A stretch of DNA of 64,000 nt, from NCBI RefSeq assembly GCF_000185905.1, contig NC_014923.1, forward strand, positions 5,169,501 to 5,233,500, given 5' to 3'. The stretch comes from Mesorhizobium ciceri biovar biserrulae WSM1271 (GTDB taxonomy: Bacteria > Pseudomonadota > Alphaproteobacteria > Rhizobiales > Rhizobiaceae). The position numbers and the translations under genes are program-made. Under the pieces are notes generated by a model, which was not told where the DNA came from, ran no database searches, and worked only from the letters and a program-made list of their open reading frames with translations. This document shows, one piece after another, positions 24,568 to 33,086 of the stretch (the first letter of the stretch is position 1; every line of letters begins with the position of its first letter).

Positions 24568-25791
24568 ATGCAAAATCCCTATTCGGAAATCTTTCGTGCC
24601 CCCGGAGCCAAGGGCTTTGCGGCCGCCGGATTCATGGCGCGCCTGCCGATCGCCATGGCGCCCATCGGCATCGTGGCGATGCTGTCGCAGACGCGTGGCG
24701 AATACTGGCTGGCCGGAGCCGTCTCGGCAACATACGCTCTGGCCAACGCTTTCGTTGCGCCGCAGATATCGAGACTGGTGGACCGCCTGGGCCAGACACG
24801 GATCGTCGTGCCCACCACCATCATCGCGGTGCTGGCTTTCGCCGTCCTGATAGCGGCGGCCAACCAGGACTGGCCGGTGTGGACGCTGTTCGTGTCGGCC
24901 CTACTGGCCGCGGCCATGCCAAGCATGCCGGCGATGGTGCGGGCGCGCTGGACAGAGATTTTCCGCGGACGGCCGCAGATGAACACCGCATTCGCCTTCG
25001 AGTCCGCGGCCGATGAACTGGTCTATATCGCCGGGGCATCGCTATCGGTCGGTCTCAGTGCTGCCCTGTTCCCGGAAGCCGGCGTTCTGGTGAGCACATT
25101 ATTTCTCGCATTCGGATCAGCGGCCTTCATCCTGCAACGCTCGACGGAGCCGCAAGTGCGGCCGGTGGACCATGGCTCAAGCGGCTCGGCGATCCGCCTG
25201 CGGCCGGTTCAGATCATCACCTTCGCCCTGATCTTCATCGGCGCGACCTTCGCGACGACGGAAGTCAGCACCGTGGCGATCACCAAGGAGCTTGGCCAGC
25301 CCGGCGCCGCCAGCCTTGTCATCGGCGTTTACGCGCTGGGATCGTTCGTGCTCGGCATCATCGTCGGCGCGCTCAGCCTGAAGGCGCCGCTGCAACGCCA
25401 GTTGGCCATCGCGGTCGCCCTCGTCGCGCTCGGCACGCTGTTGCCGCTCACCGCCGACACCGTGCCACTGCTGGCGCTGACCGTGTTCATCAGCGGCGTG
25501 GCGATCTCGCCGACCTTCATCACCGCCTTCGGCCTGATCGAGCGGCATGTGCCGGAGGCGATGCTGACCGAAGGCATTACCTGGGTCATGACCGGCATCG
25601 GCATCGGCATGGCACTCGGCTCGTTCGCGGCCGGCGCGGTGGTCGATGCGTTCGGTGCCCAGAACGGGTTCTGGGTCTCTGTGGCTTCAGGCATGATCGC
25701 GCTGGCCACGGTGCTGCTTGGCCAGCGCAGCCTTGCCACGGCTGAGTGCGAGATGGACGGATGCGAAGCAGCCGCGATTGCTGCGGAATAG
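24568..25791 (+). CDS. Major facilitator superfamily transporter
   Basis: A 407-residue inner-membrane protein with about twelve hydrophobic helices. The cytoplasmic loop SRLVDRLGQTRIV near 70-82 matches the MFS motif-A region between helices 2 and 3, and RARWTEIFRGRPQMNTAFAFES follows in the fourth/fifth helix region. It resembles drug or metabolite efflux proteins. The divergent TetR gene and its operators between the two suggest substrate-induced efflux. The C-terminus is polar and acidic (ECEMDGCEAA). Confidence 0.9.
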   Translation: MQNPYSEIFRAPGAKGFAAAGFMARLPIAMAPIGIVAMLSQTRGEYWLAGAVSATYALANAFVAPQISRLVDRLGQTRIVVPTTIIAVLAFAVLIAAANQDWPVWTLFVSALLAAAMPSMPAMVRARWTEIFRGRPQMNTAFAFESAADELVYIAGASLSVGLSAALFPEAGVLVSTLFLAFGSAAFILQRSTEPQVRPVDHGSSGSAIRLRPVQIITFALIFIGATFATTEVSTVAITKELGQPGAASLVIGVYALGSFVLGIIVGALSLKAPLQRQLAIAVALVALGTLLPLTADTVPLLALTVFISGVAISPTFITAFGLIERHVPEAMLTEGITWVMTGIGIGMALGSFAAGAVVDAFGAQNGFWVSVASGMIALATVLLGQRSLATAECEMDGCEAAAIAAE

Positions 25792-25795
25792 TTCC

Positions 25796-25825
25796 GGCGC
25801 GCCCGGGCCTTAGGCCGGGCGCGCC
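25796..25825. terminator. Bidirectional terminator between MFS and GNAT genes
   Basis: A strong GC inverted repeat (GGCGCGCCCGG at 25796-25806 with CCGGGCGCGCC at 25815-25825) sits between two converging genes. No long T run, but the position and stem strength suit a shared terminator. Confidence 0.6.
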
Positions 25826-25828
25826 GCT

Positions 25829-26371
25829 CTAGGCGGCCGGGCCTGAAATATTGACTCTTCTTGGGTGCGCCAATGCCAAAACTATCGTTGGCGCCCCATG
25901 CAACATCACCTCTTTTTCGAAGACGAAGCCACATTTCTCCAGCACCCGTCGCGAAGCCGGATTGGCGGGGCGGACGAGGCCGACAACCCGATCGGCACGC
26001 AAGGGGCCGAACGCGGTGCGCAGTGCTTCCATCACCAATTCCGTGGCATAGCCATGTCCCCAGCTCGCCGGATGAAGATGATAGGACAGGTTCAGACCGT
26101 CGAAATCCGCCGATACCGTGACGCCGCCGAAGCCGACCAGCTTTTCGTCCGCCTCGACCGCCCAGCGGCCAAAGCCGTGCTTGTCCCAATGGCCGATGTC
26201 GCGCGTCAGCCGCGCGGCGCTCTGCTGGGGTGTATCCGGAACAGGGTCGGGGCGATGCGCAACAAGTTCCCGGCGCGAAAAGAGATCGATCAGGAAATCC
26301 AGATCAGTCTCTTCTGGGCGGCGCAGCAAAAGCCGCTCGCTGCGCTGGCTGGTAGGCAGGGACGCATTCAT
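25829..26371 (-). CDS. GNAT family N-acetyltransferase (RimJ/RimL type)
   Basis: A 180-residue acetyltransferase. The N-terminal RLLLRRPEETDLDFL is typical of the RimJ/RimL-like group; the acetyl-CoA-binding core is seen in LSYHLHPASWGHGYATELV, and NPASRRVLEKCGFVFEK gives the usual C-terminal part. The substrate (ribosomal N-terminus, antibiotic or metabolite) is not determined. It follows ribB with a short gap on the same strand. Confidence 0.88.
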   Translation of the reverse strand: MNASLPTSQRSERLLLRRPEETDLDFLIDLFSRRELVAHRPDPVPDTPQQSAARLTRDIGHWDKHGFGRWAVEADEKLVGFGGVTVSADFDGLNLSYHLHPASWGHGYATELVMEALRTAFGPLRADRVVGLVRPANPASRRVLEKCGFVFEKEVMLHGAPTIVLALAHPRRVNISGPAA

Positions 26372-26404
26372 CCGTCTTCTCCGGCAACCGGATCGGCGGG
26401 AGGC

Positions 26405-27505
26405 TCAGAGGATCTCCGTCTTGGCGATGTGGATGCCAAAACCTTCGAGGCCGACATAGTGGCGTTCGCGCGAGGCGATCAGGTTGATCGAGGAGATGCC
26501 GAGATCCTTGAGGATCTGGGCGCCTAGCCCGATCTCGCGCCACTCGTTTTCGCGGCGGCGCGCCTCTTCGTGATCCTCGCGGTCGCCGCTTGCCGGCCGC
26601 TTGCGCTCCTGATGCGCAACGCCGACGGAGCCTTCTCTGAGATAGACGATGACACCGCGCCTGCGCTCGCCCATTGTCTTCATGATGGCGTCGAGCCGGT
26701 GGCTGGTGCCGAAGACATCGGTCACCACATCCTCGGAATGCAGACGCACCGGCACGTCCTCGCCGTCACGAATGTCGCCGAAGACGATGGCGACGTGATG
26801 CATGGAGTCCCACGGCAGCGTGTAGGTGAAGACCTGTGCCTTGCCGCCGAGCGTGTCGATTTCCGAGCAGGCGACGCGTTCGACCAGCGTTTCCTTGCGC
26901 TGCCGGTAGGCGATGAGGTCGGCGACCGAAACCTGCTTGAGGCCATGCTCCTCGGCGAAAGCCTGCACCTGCGGACCGCGCTTGACGGTGCCGTCATCAT
27001 TGACCAGCTCGGAAATGACACCGACCGGCGGCAGGCCGGCGAGCTTGCACAGATCGACCGCTGCTTCGGTATGGCCTGAGCGCATCAGCACGCCGCCTTC
27101 GCGCGCAATCAGCGGAAAGATGTGGCCGGGGCGGACGAAATCCGAGCCACCGACATTGCCGTTGGCAAGATTGCGAACGGTCAAAGTGCGATCTTCGGCC
27201 GAGATGCCGGTCGTGGTGCCATGCTTGAAATCGACGCTGACGGTGAAAGCGGTGGTGTGGGCGGAATCGTTGTCGGCGACCATGGGGGCAAGGTTCAGCC
27301 GCTTGGCTTCTTCGCGCGGCATCGGCGTACAGACGATGCCGGAGGTGTGGCGAACGATGAACGCCATCTTTTCGGGCGTGCAGTGGACAGCGGCGACGAT
27401 CAGGTCGCCCTCGTTCTCGCGCCCGTCATCATCCATGACGACGACGATCTCGCCGCGTTCGAAAGCACGCAGGGCTTCGACGATTTTCTTCTGGTCGTAA
27501 GGCAT
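26405..27505 (-). CDS. ribB: 3,4-dihydroxy-2-butanone 4-phosphate synthase with degenerate GTP cyclohydrolase II domain
   Basis: A 366-residue protein. Residues 1-205 are a complete DHBP synthase (riboflavin pathway, from ribulose 5-phosphate): MDDDGRENEGDLI near 24-36, the HTSGIVCTPM segment and HTEAAVDLCKLAG. Residues 210-366 align in layout with GTP cyclohydrolase II (RibA), but the zinc cysteines of the HSECLTGD...RCDCG motif are absent: the equivalent reads HSEDVVTDVFGTSHRL. The second domain is therefore probably not catalytic, and another RibA is expected elsewhere. The start MPYDQKKIVEAL was taken over one 21 codons upstream that lies in repeat sequence. Confidence 0.93.
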   Translation of the reverse strand: MPYDQKKIVEALRAFERGEIVVVMDDDGRENEGDLIVAAVHCTPEKMAFIVRHTSGIVCTPMPREEAKRLNLAPMVADNDSAHTTAFTVSVDFKHGTTTGISAEDRTLTVRNLANGNVGGSDFVRPGHIFPLIAREGGVLMRSGHTEAAVDLCKLAGLPPVGVISELVNDDGTVKRGPQVQAFAEEHGLKQVSVADLIAYRQRKETLVERVACSEIDTLGGKAQVFTYTLPWDSMHHVAIVFGDIRDGEDVPVRLHSEDVVTDVFGTSHRLDAIMKTMGERRRGVIVYLREGSVGVAHQERKRPASGDREDHEEARRRENEWREIGLGAQILKDLGISSINLIASRERHYVGLEGFGIHIAKTEIL

Positions 27506-27524
27506 AAGTGCTCGCTTTGCTCGC

Positions 27525-27562
27525 AGGGGAATAAGGGAGTAGGGCAGTAAGGGAGTAGGGAA
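27525..27562. repeat. Low-complexity purine repeat upstream of ribB
   Basis: A purine-rich block of imperfect units (AGGGGAAT, AAGGGAGT, AGGGCAGT, AAGGGAGT) between ribB and aroC. Its first unit is an exact inverse complement of the ATTCCCCT array at 27603-27634, so the two can pair. Confidence 0.7.
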
Positions 27563-27602
27563 AAGCAAAAAGATTTGGCCGGCCGGGCTAAGAGCGCAAC
27601 AT

Positions 27603-27634
27603 ATTCCCCTATTCCCCTATTCCCCTATTCCCCT
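27603..27634. repeat. 8-bp tandem repeat (ATTCCCCT)x4 at the 3' end of aroC
   Basis: Four exact head-to-tail copies of ATTCCCCT. On the minus strand the first copies encode the last residues of AroC and supply its TAG stop (27617-27619). Eight is not a multiple of three, so a change of copy number would alter the C-terminal residues and the stop position. Confidence 0.9.
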
Positions 27635-28726
27635 CCCCGTCTGTCCCCGATGCCGCAGATAATGATCGGCGATCGCACAGGCAACCATTGCCTCGCCGAT
27701 CGGCACGGCGCGGATGCCGACGCATGGATCGTGGCGGCCCTTGGTCATGATCTCGACGTCCTTGCCGTCCTTATCGATCGACTTTCGCGGGGTCAGGATC
27801 GACGAGGTCGGCTTGACGGCGAAACGGGCGACGATTGCCTGGCCGGTCGAGATGCCGCCGAGGATGCCGCCGGCATTGTTGGACAGGAACACCGGCTTGC
27901 CGTCATTGCCGATGCGCATCTCGTCGGCATTCTGCTCGCCGGTGATGCGGGCGGCCTCGAAGCCGTTGCCGATCTCGACGCCCTTGACCGCGTTGATCGA
28001 CATCAGGCCGGAGGCGATGTCCTGGTCGAGCTTGGCATAGATCGGCGCGCCGAGGCCCGGTGGAACGCCGTCGGCGACGATCTCGATCACCGCACCGACC
28101 GAGGAGCCCGCCTTGCGGATGCCGTCGAGATACTGCGTGAAGACAGGAACGGAAGCCGGATCGGGGGTGAAGAACGGATTTTCCGCATCGCCGATGAAAT
28201 TCCAGTTCCAGTTGGCGCGATCGATGGATTTCTCGCCCATCGACACCAGCGCACCGCGCACCACCACGCCGGGCACCACCTTGCGCGCCAAGGCACCGGC
28301 CGCCACTCTGGCTGCCGTCTCGCGGGCCGAGGAGCGGCCGCCGCCACGATAATCGCGCACTCCGTATTTGACGTCATAGGTGTAGTCGGCATGGCCGGGT
28401 CGGTATTGGCGGGCGATCTCGCCATAATCCTTTGAACGCTGGTCGACATTCTCGATCAGCATCGACACCGGCGTGCCGGTGGTGATCATGGTCTCGCCGT
28501 CCTCGTCGAGGATGAAACCTGACAGCACCTTCACTTCATCTGGTTCGCGGCGCTGCGTCACGAAACGTGACTGTCCCGGCCGGCGCTTGTCGAGTTCGGC
28601 CTGGATCTCGTCGCGCGTAAAGCGGATGCCGGGCGGACAGCCGTCGACCACGCAGCCGAGTGACGGGCCATGGCTTTCGCCCCAGGTGGTGACGCGGAAA
28701 AGGTGGCCGAACGTGTTGTGAGACAT
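27617..28726 (-). CDS. aroC: Chorismate synthase
   Basis: A 369-residue FMN-dependent enzyme that turns EPSP into chorismate, the last step of the shikimate pathway. Conserved segments include MSHNTFGHLFRVTTWGESHG at the N-terminus, the RPGHADYTYDVKYG region, GGGRSSARETAARVAAGALA, and GILGGISTGQ. The ATG at 28726 has AGGG eight bases upstream and matches the family N-terminus; the frame is open 42 codons further. The last residues RGIGE are encoded by the 8-bp tandem repeat. Confidence 0.97.
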   Translation of the reverse strand: MSHNTFGHLFRVTTWGESHGPSLGCVVDGCPPGIRFTRDEIQAELDKRRPGQSRFVTQRREPDEVKVLSGFILDEDGETMITTGTPVSMLIENVDQRSKDYGEIARQYRPGHADYTYDVKYGVRDYRGGGRSSARETAARVAAGALARKVVPGVVVRGALVSMGEKSIDRANWNWNFIGDAENPFFTPDPASVPVFTQYLDGIRKAGSSVGAVIEIVADGVPPGLGAPIYAKLDQDIASGLMSINAVKGVEIGNGFEAARITGEQNADEMRIGNDGKPVFLSNNAGGILGGISTGQAIVARFAVKPTSSILTPRKSIDKDGKDVEIMTKGRHDPCVGIRAVPIGEAMVACAIADHYLRHRGQTGRGIGE

Positions 28727-28905
28727 GAAATGACCCTGCCCGGCATCGGAGCCGGCTGAAGATTGCGTTCTATTGGCGTTTTTCACAGGGGTCAAACTGT
28801 GATCTGGCGGATTTAGTTTTGACACATTCGGTTGGTTTCTGCTCTGCTCCATCCGCTGTTGAACAGCCCGCCGCCATGCCGGTGCAATGATAAAGAGGAA
28901 CGATT

Positions 28906-29166
28906 ATGCGTACCCTGATTAGCGCCGTTGCCGCCACGCTGCTGCTTTCCACCGCCGCTTTCGCCGGCCAGACCGAAGGCCTGATCAAGAAGATCGACAA
29001 GGACACGGCGACGCTGACGCTGGATGACGGCAAGTCCTACAAGCTGAACGCAGAGACCGATCTCGACGCGCTGAAGCCGGGCATGGACATCGTCATCGCC
29101 TACGATGTGACCAATGGCGAAAACGTCATCACCGACATGGAACTGCCGGACAGCTCAGCCAACTAG
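28906..29166 (+). CDS. DUF1344 family small periplasmic protein
   Basis: An 86-residue protein with a signal peptide (about 1-20, ending AAFAG) and a short beta-rich domain (GLIKKIDKDTATLTLDDGKSYKL, read from residue 25) as in DUF1344. The function is unknown. AGAGGA upstream of the ATG is a good ribosome-binding site. It is divergent from aroC and is followed by palindromic repeat DNA. Confidence 0.85.
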   Translation: MRTLISAVAATLLLSTAAFAGQTEGLIKKIDKDTATLTLDDGKSYKLNAETDLDALKPGMDIVIAYDVTNGENVITDMELPDSSAN

Positions 29167-29224
29167 GGCTTCCAACCTCAATTGAATGCAGCGTTTGCGG
29201 TTCAGCTTTCGCCGAGCCGCCTGC

Positions 29225-29336
29225 GAAATGGCCTAGAGCGTGTCGCGTCTGAACGGATTTCAGGCGACCCGCTTTAGGTCTTCGTTTTATGCATGTCGTT
29301 CTCCCAAAACCGGGGCCAATTTTGGGTGACATGCAT
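29225..29336. repeat. Composite repeat: GAGCG-type segment plus palindromic element copy 2
   Basis: Bases 29235-29280 hold an imperfect inverted segment (GTCGCGTCTGAACGGATTTC with GGCGACCCGCTTTAGG) of the kind that often precedes the palindrome in Mesorhizobium-like intergenic DNA. Bases 29289-29336 are the palindrome itself: ATGCATGTCG / GACATGCAT outer arms with CCCAAAA / TTTTGGG inside. The right end touches the phosphatase stop codon. Confidence 0.75.
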
Positions 29337-29923
29337 CAAAGCCACTCCAGACTCTTGCCTTCGAGCTTGAGCAGGCGATCCTGCGGTATTTCCAGGTTCG
29401 CTGCCTCGTCCTCGGCCAATCCCAGAACGAAACGAAACAAGGTGCGCATGACGCCGCCATGGGTCACGCATATCGTCTGGCGTTCGATCGCGTCGAAGCA
29501 TGGCCTCACCCGTTCGAGCAGCATCTGATAGCTCTCGGCGCCTTCGCCGGGCGGCTGGAAGTTCCACTTGTCCAGAGCACGCGTCCCGCTTGCTCCGGGA
29601 TACCGCGTCTCCAGCTCGGGAAAGGTAAATCCCTGCCAATCGCCGAAATTGACCTCGACGAGGCGCGGATCGGTTCGATAGGCATCCGGATCCAGCTTCA
29701 TCGCGGCGCGAATACGCTGCATCGTTTCGCGCGTCCGTTTCATCGGACTGGCGACGAAGTCGAATTCCCAGGGATCTGGAACCAACGCAGCTAGCCGAAG
29801 CCCGTTGCCGGTCGCCTGTTCGCGGCCAAGAGCATTGAGATCGGTGTCAGCCTGCCCCTGAAGCCGCATTTCGGCGTTCCACGCGGTCTGGCCGTGGCGC
29901 GCGATATAAACCAGCGGGTACAT
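29336..29923 (-). CDS. Histidine phosphatase (phosphoglycerate mutase-like) family protein
   Basis: A 195-residue cytosolic phosphatase of the RHG superfamily. The phosphorylated histidine is in YIARHGQTAWN (about 7-17), SPMKRTRET supplies the phosphate-binding Arg, and THGGVMRTLFRF the second catalytic His. The family includes phosphoglycerate mutases, alpha-ribazole phosphatases and general phosphatases; the substrate is open. It lies just after fabI on the same strand (47-base gap). Confidence 0.9.
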   Translation of the reverse strand: MYPLVYIARHGQTAWNAEMRLQGQADTDLNALGREQATGNGLRLAALVPDPWEFDFVASPMKRTRETMQRIRAAMKLDPDAYRTDPRLVEVNFGDWQGFTFPELETRYPGASGTRALDKWNFQPPGEGAESYQMLLERVRPCFDAIERQTICVTHGGVMRTLFRFVLGLAEDEAANLEIPQDRLLKLEGKSLEWL

Positions 29924-29970
29924 CAGGTCTTCCGGTGCGGGATCGGGACGGACGACGGTTGGCGGGGGTG

Positions 29971-30789
29971 TTAGTCCTTGACGGTCGAAATATCAGGCGC
30001 GTCGACCGCCTTCATGCCGACGACGTGGTAGCCCGAATCGACGTGGTGCACTTCACCGGTGACGCCGCGCGACAGGTCGGACAGGAAATAGACGCCGGAA
30101 TCGCCGACTTCCTCCTGCGTCACCGTCTGCTTCAGCGGCGAATTGTACTCGTTCCACTTCAGGATGTAGCGGAAATCGCCGATGCCGGAAGCGGCAAGGG
30201 TCTTGATCGGGCCGGCCGAAATGGCGTTGACGCGTATCTTCTTGGCGCCGAGATCGACCGCCAGGTAGCGCACGCTGGCCTCGAGCGCCGCCTTGGCGAC
30301 ACCCATGACGTTGTAGTGCGGCATCACCTTTTCGGCGCCGTAGTAGGTCAGCGTCAGCAGCGAGCCGCCATCGGTCATCAGCGCCTCGGCGCGCTTGGCG
30401 ATAGTGGTGAAGGAATAGACCGAAATGTCCATTGTGCGCAGGAAATTGTCGCGTGAAGTCTCGACATAGCGGCCGGTCAGCTCATCCTTGTCGGAGAAGG
30501 CAATGGCGTGGACGAGGAAATCAAGCTTGCCCCAATGTTTGGCGACATTGGCGAAAACCTCATCCAGGCTCGCCGGATCGGTGACGTCGCAATGGCCGGC
30601 GACAAAGGCGCCTAGTTCCGCCGCCAGCGGCTCGACACGCTTCTTGAACGCCTCGCCCTGATAGGTCAGCGCTATCTCGGCGCCATGATCGACGCAGGCC
30701 TTGGCGATGCCATAAGCGATCGACCTATTGTTGGCGACGCCAAGAATGAGGCCGCGCTTGCCGGCCATTAGGCCCTGTCCACCCGCCAT
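29971..30789 (-). CDS. fabI: Enoyl-[acyl-carrier-protein] reductase (NADH)
   Basis: A 272-residue short-chain dehydrogenase/reductase catalysing the last reduction of fatty-acid elongation. The N-terminal GLILGVANNRSIAYGIA is the FabI cofactor-binding variant; the catalytic Tyr-x6-Lys lies in YYGAEKVMPHYNVMGVAKAAL, and RVNAISAGPIKTLAASGIGDF follows. The start is either Met1 (MAGGQGL) or Met8 (MAGKRGL). Neighbours (phosphatase, DnaJ-like, lipoprotein, pdxH) match a common rhizobial arrangement. Confidence 0.95.
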   Translation of the reverse strand: MAGGQGLMAGKRGLILGVANNRSIAYGIAKACVDHGAEIALTYQGEAFKKRVEPLAAELGAFVAGHCDVTDPASLDEVFANVAKHWGKLDFLVHAIAFSDKDELTGRYVETSRDNFLRTMDISVYSFTTIAKRAEALMTDGGSLLTLTYYGAEKVMPHYNVMGVAKAALEASVRYLAVDLGAKKIRVNAISAGPIKTLAASGIGDFRYILKWNEYNSPLKQTVTQEEVGDSGVYFLSDLSRGVTGEVHHVDSGYHVVGMKAVDAPDISTVKD

Positions 30790-30895
30790 GTGAGCGCTCT
30801 CCGCAAGATTTCAGCTTTGTGGGTTGCCCTATCGCACAGGCACAGAGCCCCTTCAAGCGCTCAAAACGGACAGTTCAGGGGACAAAAGCCGCCGA

Positions 30896-31825
30896 TCAGC
30901 CTTTTTGGCTGCGCAACAGCGCTTCGAGTGCGCTATCACCGCCTTCCGGCAGCATGATACGCACATGAGCGTAGAGATCGCCGTGACCGCCGGCCTTTTC
31001 CGGCAGGCCCCTGCCCTTCAGCCGCAGGACCTTGTCGGAGCTCGACCAGGCCGGAATGTTGACCGCGAGCCTGCCGGTCGGCGTCTCGACAGGCACCTTG
31101 GCGCCGAGCACGGCATCCGCCAGTGCCACCGGCAGATCGGCGTGCAGGTCGCGGCCTTCGATGCGGTAGCGTGGATGCCGGCGCAGATGGATCTTGACCA
31201 GCGCGTCGCCTGGCTGGCCCGGCCCCTGCTCGCCTTGGCCCTTGAGGCGGATGGTCTGGCCATCCTCGACATAGGCCGGCAGCTTGACCGCCACCTTGCG
31301 GCCGTCGGGGAACATCGCCGTCACCTTTTCAGCGGTCGCCGCTTCCTCGATGGTGACGTCGAGCGTCACGTTCAGATCGGCAGCGTTCGTCTGCTGGCGG
31401 CGATCGCCCATGCCGGGACCGCGCGCGCCGGAGAAAGTGTCGCCAAAAATCTGGCTGAAGATGTCGCTGTTGCCGTCGAACGGATCGCCACCGGGTCGAC
31501 CGGAGCGGAATTCGAACCGCGAGCCGCCCGGACCTTGCTGCCGGCGAAAGCCGCCAAACGGATCGCCGCCACCGGCAGCGCCCTCAAAGCCCTGGAATCG
31601 CGGCTTGCCGTCAGCGTCGATCTCGCCGCGATCGAAAGCGGCGCGATTCTTTTCGTCGCCGACGATCTCGTAGGCCTGGTTGGCTGCGGCAAAACGGTCC
31701 TTCGCCTTTGGATCATTCGGATTCTGGTCCGGATGATGCTTTTTGGCGAGTTTCCGGTACGCCGACTTTATGTCTTTGGCCGATGCGTTCCTGGCAACGC
31801 CCAGCACCTCATAGGGGTCGCGCAT
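30896..31825 (-). CDS. DnaJ-like co-chaperone (CbpA type)
   Basis: A 309-residue protein with an N-terminal J domain (about 3-68: DPYEVLGVARNAS, HPD in KKHHPDQNP), a Gly/Phe-rich linker (about 75-140) and two C-terminal substrate-binding domains with the KLPAYVEDGQTIRLKGQG and VNIPAWSS segments. The zinc-finger region of DnaJ is absent, which makes it CbpA/class B-like. The start MRDPYEVLGV is the family N-terminus; an open frame upstream is ignored. Confidence 0.92.
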   Translation of the reverse strand: MRDPYEVLGVARNASAKDIKSAYRKLAKKHHPDQNPNDPKAKDRFAAANQAYEIVGDEKNRAAFDRGEIDADGKPRFQGFEGAAGGGDPFGGFRRQQGPGGSRFEFRSGRPGGDPFDGNSDIFSQIFGDTFSGARGPGMGDRRQQTNAADLNVTLDVTIEEAATAEKVTAMFPDGRKVAVKLPAYVEDGQTIRLKGQGEQGPGQPGDALVKIHLRRHPRYRIEGRDLHADLPVALADAVLGAKVPVETPTGRLAVNIPAWSSSDKVLRLKGRGLPEKAGGHGDLYAHVRIMLPEGGDSALEALLRSQKG

Positions 31826-31925
31826 GCTTACTGCCCTGGAGAAGAGTTGAGTCTCTGGTTGCCTCTTATATGCGCTCCCATAGGAAGAAATTCCAGTGCT
31901 GGAGCCGCATATCAGACGCGGAAAA

Positions 31926-32387
31926 TCAGAGCGCCTTGAAGTCCTGCATGCGCCAGCCGCCGGCGCTGGCCAGGCACAGTTCGCCTTCGAACATGGCAAC
32001 GCCGTCAAAGCTTTCGCGCGAGGCCTTGAAGCGGCGGCAGGTCTGGCCGTTGTCCTTCAATTCCGCCAGATCGGTGATGGAACCGCGCGAGCCGGTACCG
32101 GCATTGGCCCATGGGACGGCCTGCCCGCCGAGTTGCTCGATGTCGGCCGAGGAGACTGCATTGCCGATCGTCGTCTGGTCGGAGTCGCGATCCAGACTGG
32201 CCGGCGCGGCCGAGGCCGATGTGCTACTGGTCAGGATCGAGCGGTCGACTTCGGCTTTTTCCAGGCTGAAGCCGCCGGCGCCACAAGCGGCAAGCGGCAA
32301 GGCGACCGCCACGATCGCGGCTTTCGCGCTGGCCGAAGCGATAACGCTCCATTGCCTGCTGTCAAAAGCTTGCGCGATAAGCGACAA
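31926..32387 (-). CDS. RT0821/Lpp0805-like surface lipoprotein
   Basis: A 153-residue protein with a long hydrophobic N-terminus ending in a lipobox (ALPLAACGAGG), so it is probably lipid-anchored. The C-terminal WANAGTGSRGSITDL and CRRFKASRESFDG segments resemble the rickettsial RT0821/17-kDa surface antigen group common in Rhizobiales. The start is TTG, chosen because GGAGG lies eight bases upstream and no ATG gives a full signal sequence. It is divergent from pdxH. Confidence 0.72.
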   Translation of the reverse strand: MSLIAQAFDSRQWSVIASASAKAAIVAVALPLAACGAGGFSLEKAEVDRSILTSSTSASAAPASLDRDSDQTTIGNAVSSADIEQLGGQAVPWANAGTGSRGSITDLAELKDNGQTCRRFKASRESFDGVAMFEGELCLASAGGWRMQDFKAL

Positions 32388-32459
32388 TCGGCAGCCTCCC
32401 CCTTGCTTCGTTAAGAATCTTGGCTTTGTAAGAATCTTCGTGACAATTTGAGAAAAACT

Positions 32460-33077
32460 ATGAGTGACACTGAGTTAACAAGCGGTGACTTTACCGAGGC
32501 TGCCGAGCCGTTTCGCCTGTTTGCCGCATGGCTGGACGACGCCACGAAAAGCGAGCCGAACGACCCCAACGGCGTGGCTCTGGCGACCGTCGATACCGAC
32601 GGCATGCCGGATGTGCGCATGGTTTTGCTCAAGGGGTTCGATGAAAGCGGGTTTGTCTTCTACACGAATTTCGAGAGCGCCAAGGGCCAGGAGATTCTTG
32701 GCAGCATGAAGGCGGCGATGTGTTTCCATTGGAAATCACTGCGCCGCCAGGTACGCATTCGCGGACCGGTGGAGATCGTCAGCGACGCCGAAGCCGACGC
32801 CTACTACGCGACACGGCCGCGCGGCAGCCGCATCGGCGCATGGGCCTCGAAACAATCGCGGCCGCTGGAAAGCCGCTTTGCGCTGGAGAAGGCAGTGGCC
32901 GAATACACGGCACGCTACCCGATCGGCGAGATCCCGCGGCCAAAGCACTGGTCCGGCTTCCGAATCGTGCCCACGACAATCGAGTTCTGGCACGACAGGC
33001 CGTTCCGCCTGCACGACCGGCTCGTCTTCAGCCGCAACGCGAAAGGCGCCTGGGACAAGACGAGGCTTTATCCCTGA
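32460..33077 (+). CDS. pdxH: Pyridoxamine 5'-phosphate oxidase
   Basis: A 205-residue FMN enzyme that oxidises PNP or PMP to the cofactor PLP. Family segments are RMVLLKGFDESGFVFYTN, CFHWKSLRRQVRIRGPVE, SRIGAWASKQS, and the C-terminal PKHWSGFRIVP...FWHDRPFRLHDR...W...RLYP. The ATG at 32460 is used (a TTG four codons earlier is in frame). Confidence 0.95.
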   Translation: MSDTELTSGDFTEAAEPFRLFAAWLDDATKSEPNDPNGVALATVDTDGMPDVRMVLLKGFDESGFVFYTNFESAKGQEILGSMKAAMCFHWKSLRRQVRIRGPVEIVSDAEADAYYATRPRGSRIGAWASKQSRPLESRFALEKAVAEYTARYPIGEIPRPKHWSGFRIVPTTIEFWHDRPFRLHDRLVFSRNAKGAWDKTRLYP

Positions 33078-33086
33078 AGAAGAGGC

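Noticed and set aside
27603..27634. Short direct repeats considered as a CRISPR array
   Set aside because: Units are 8 bp and contiguous with no spacers; this is a simple tandem repeat.
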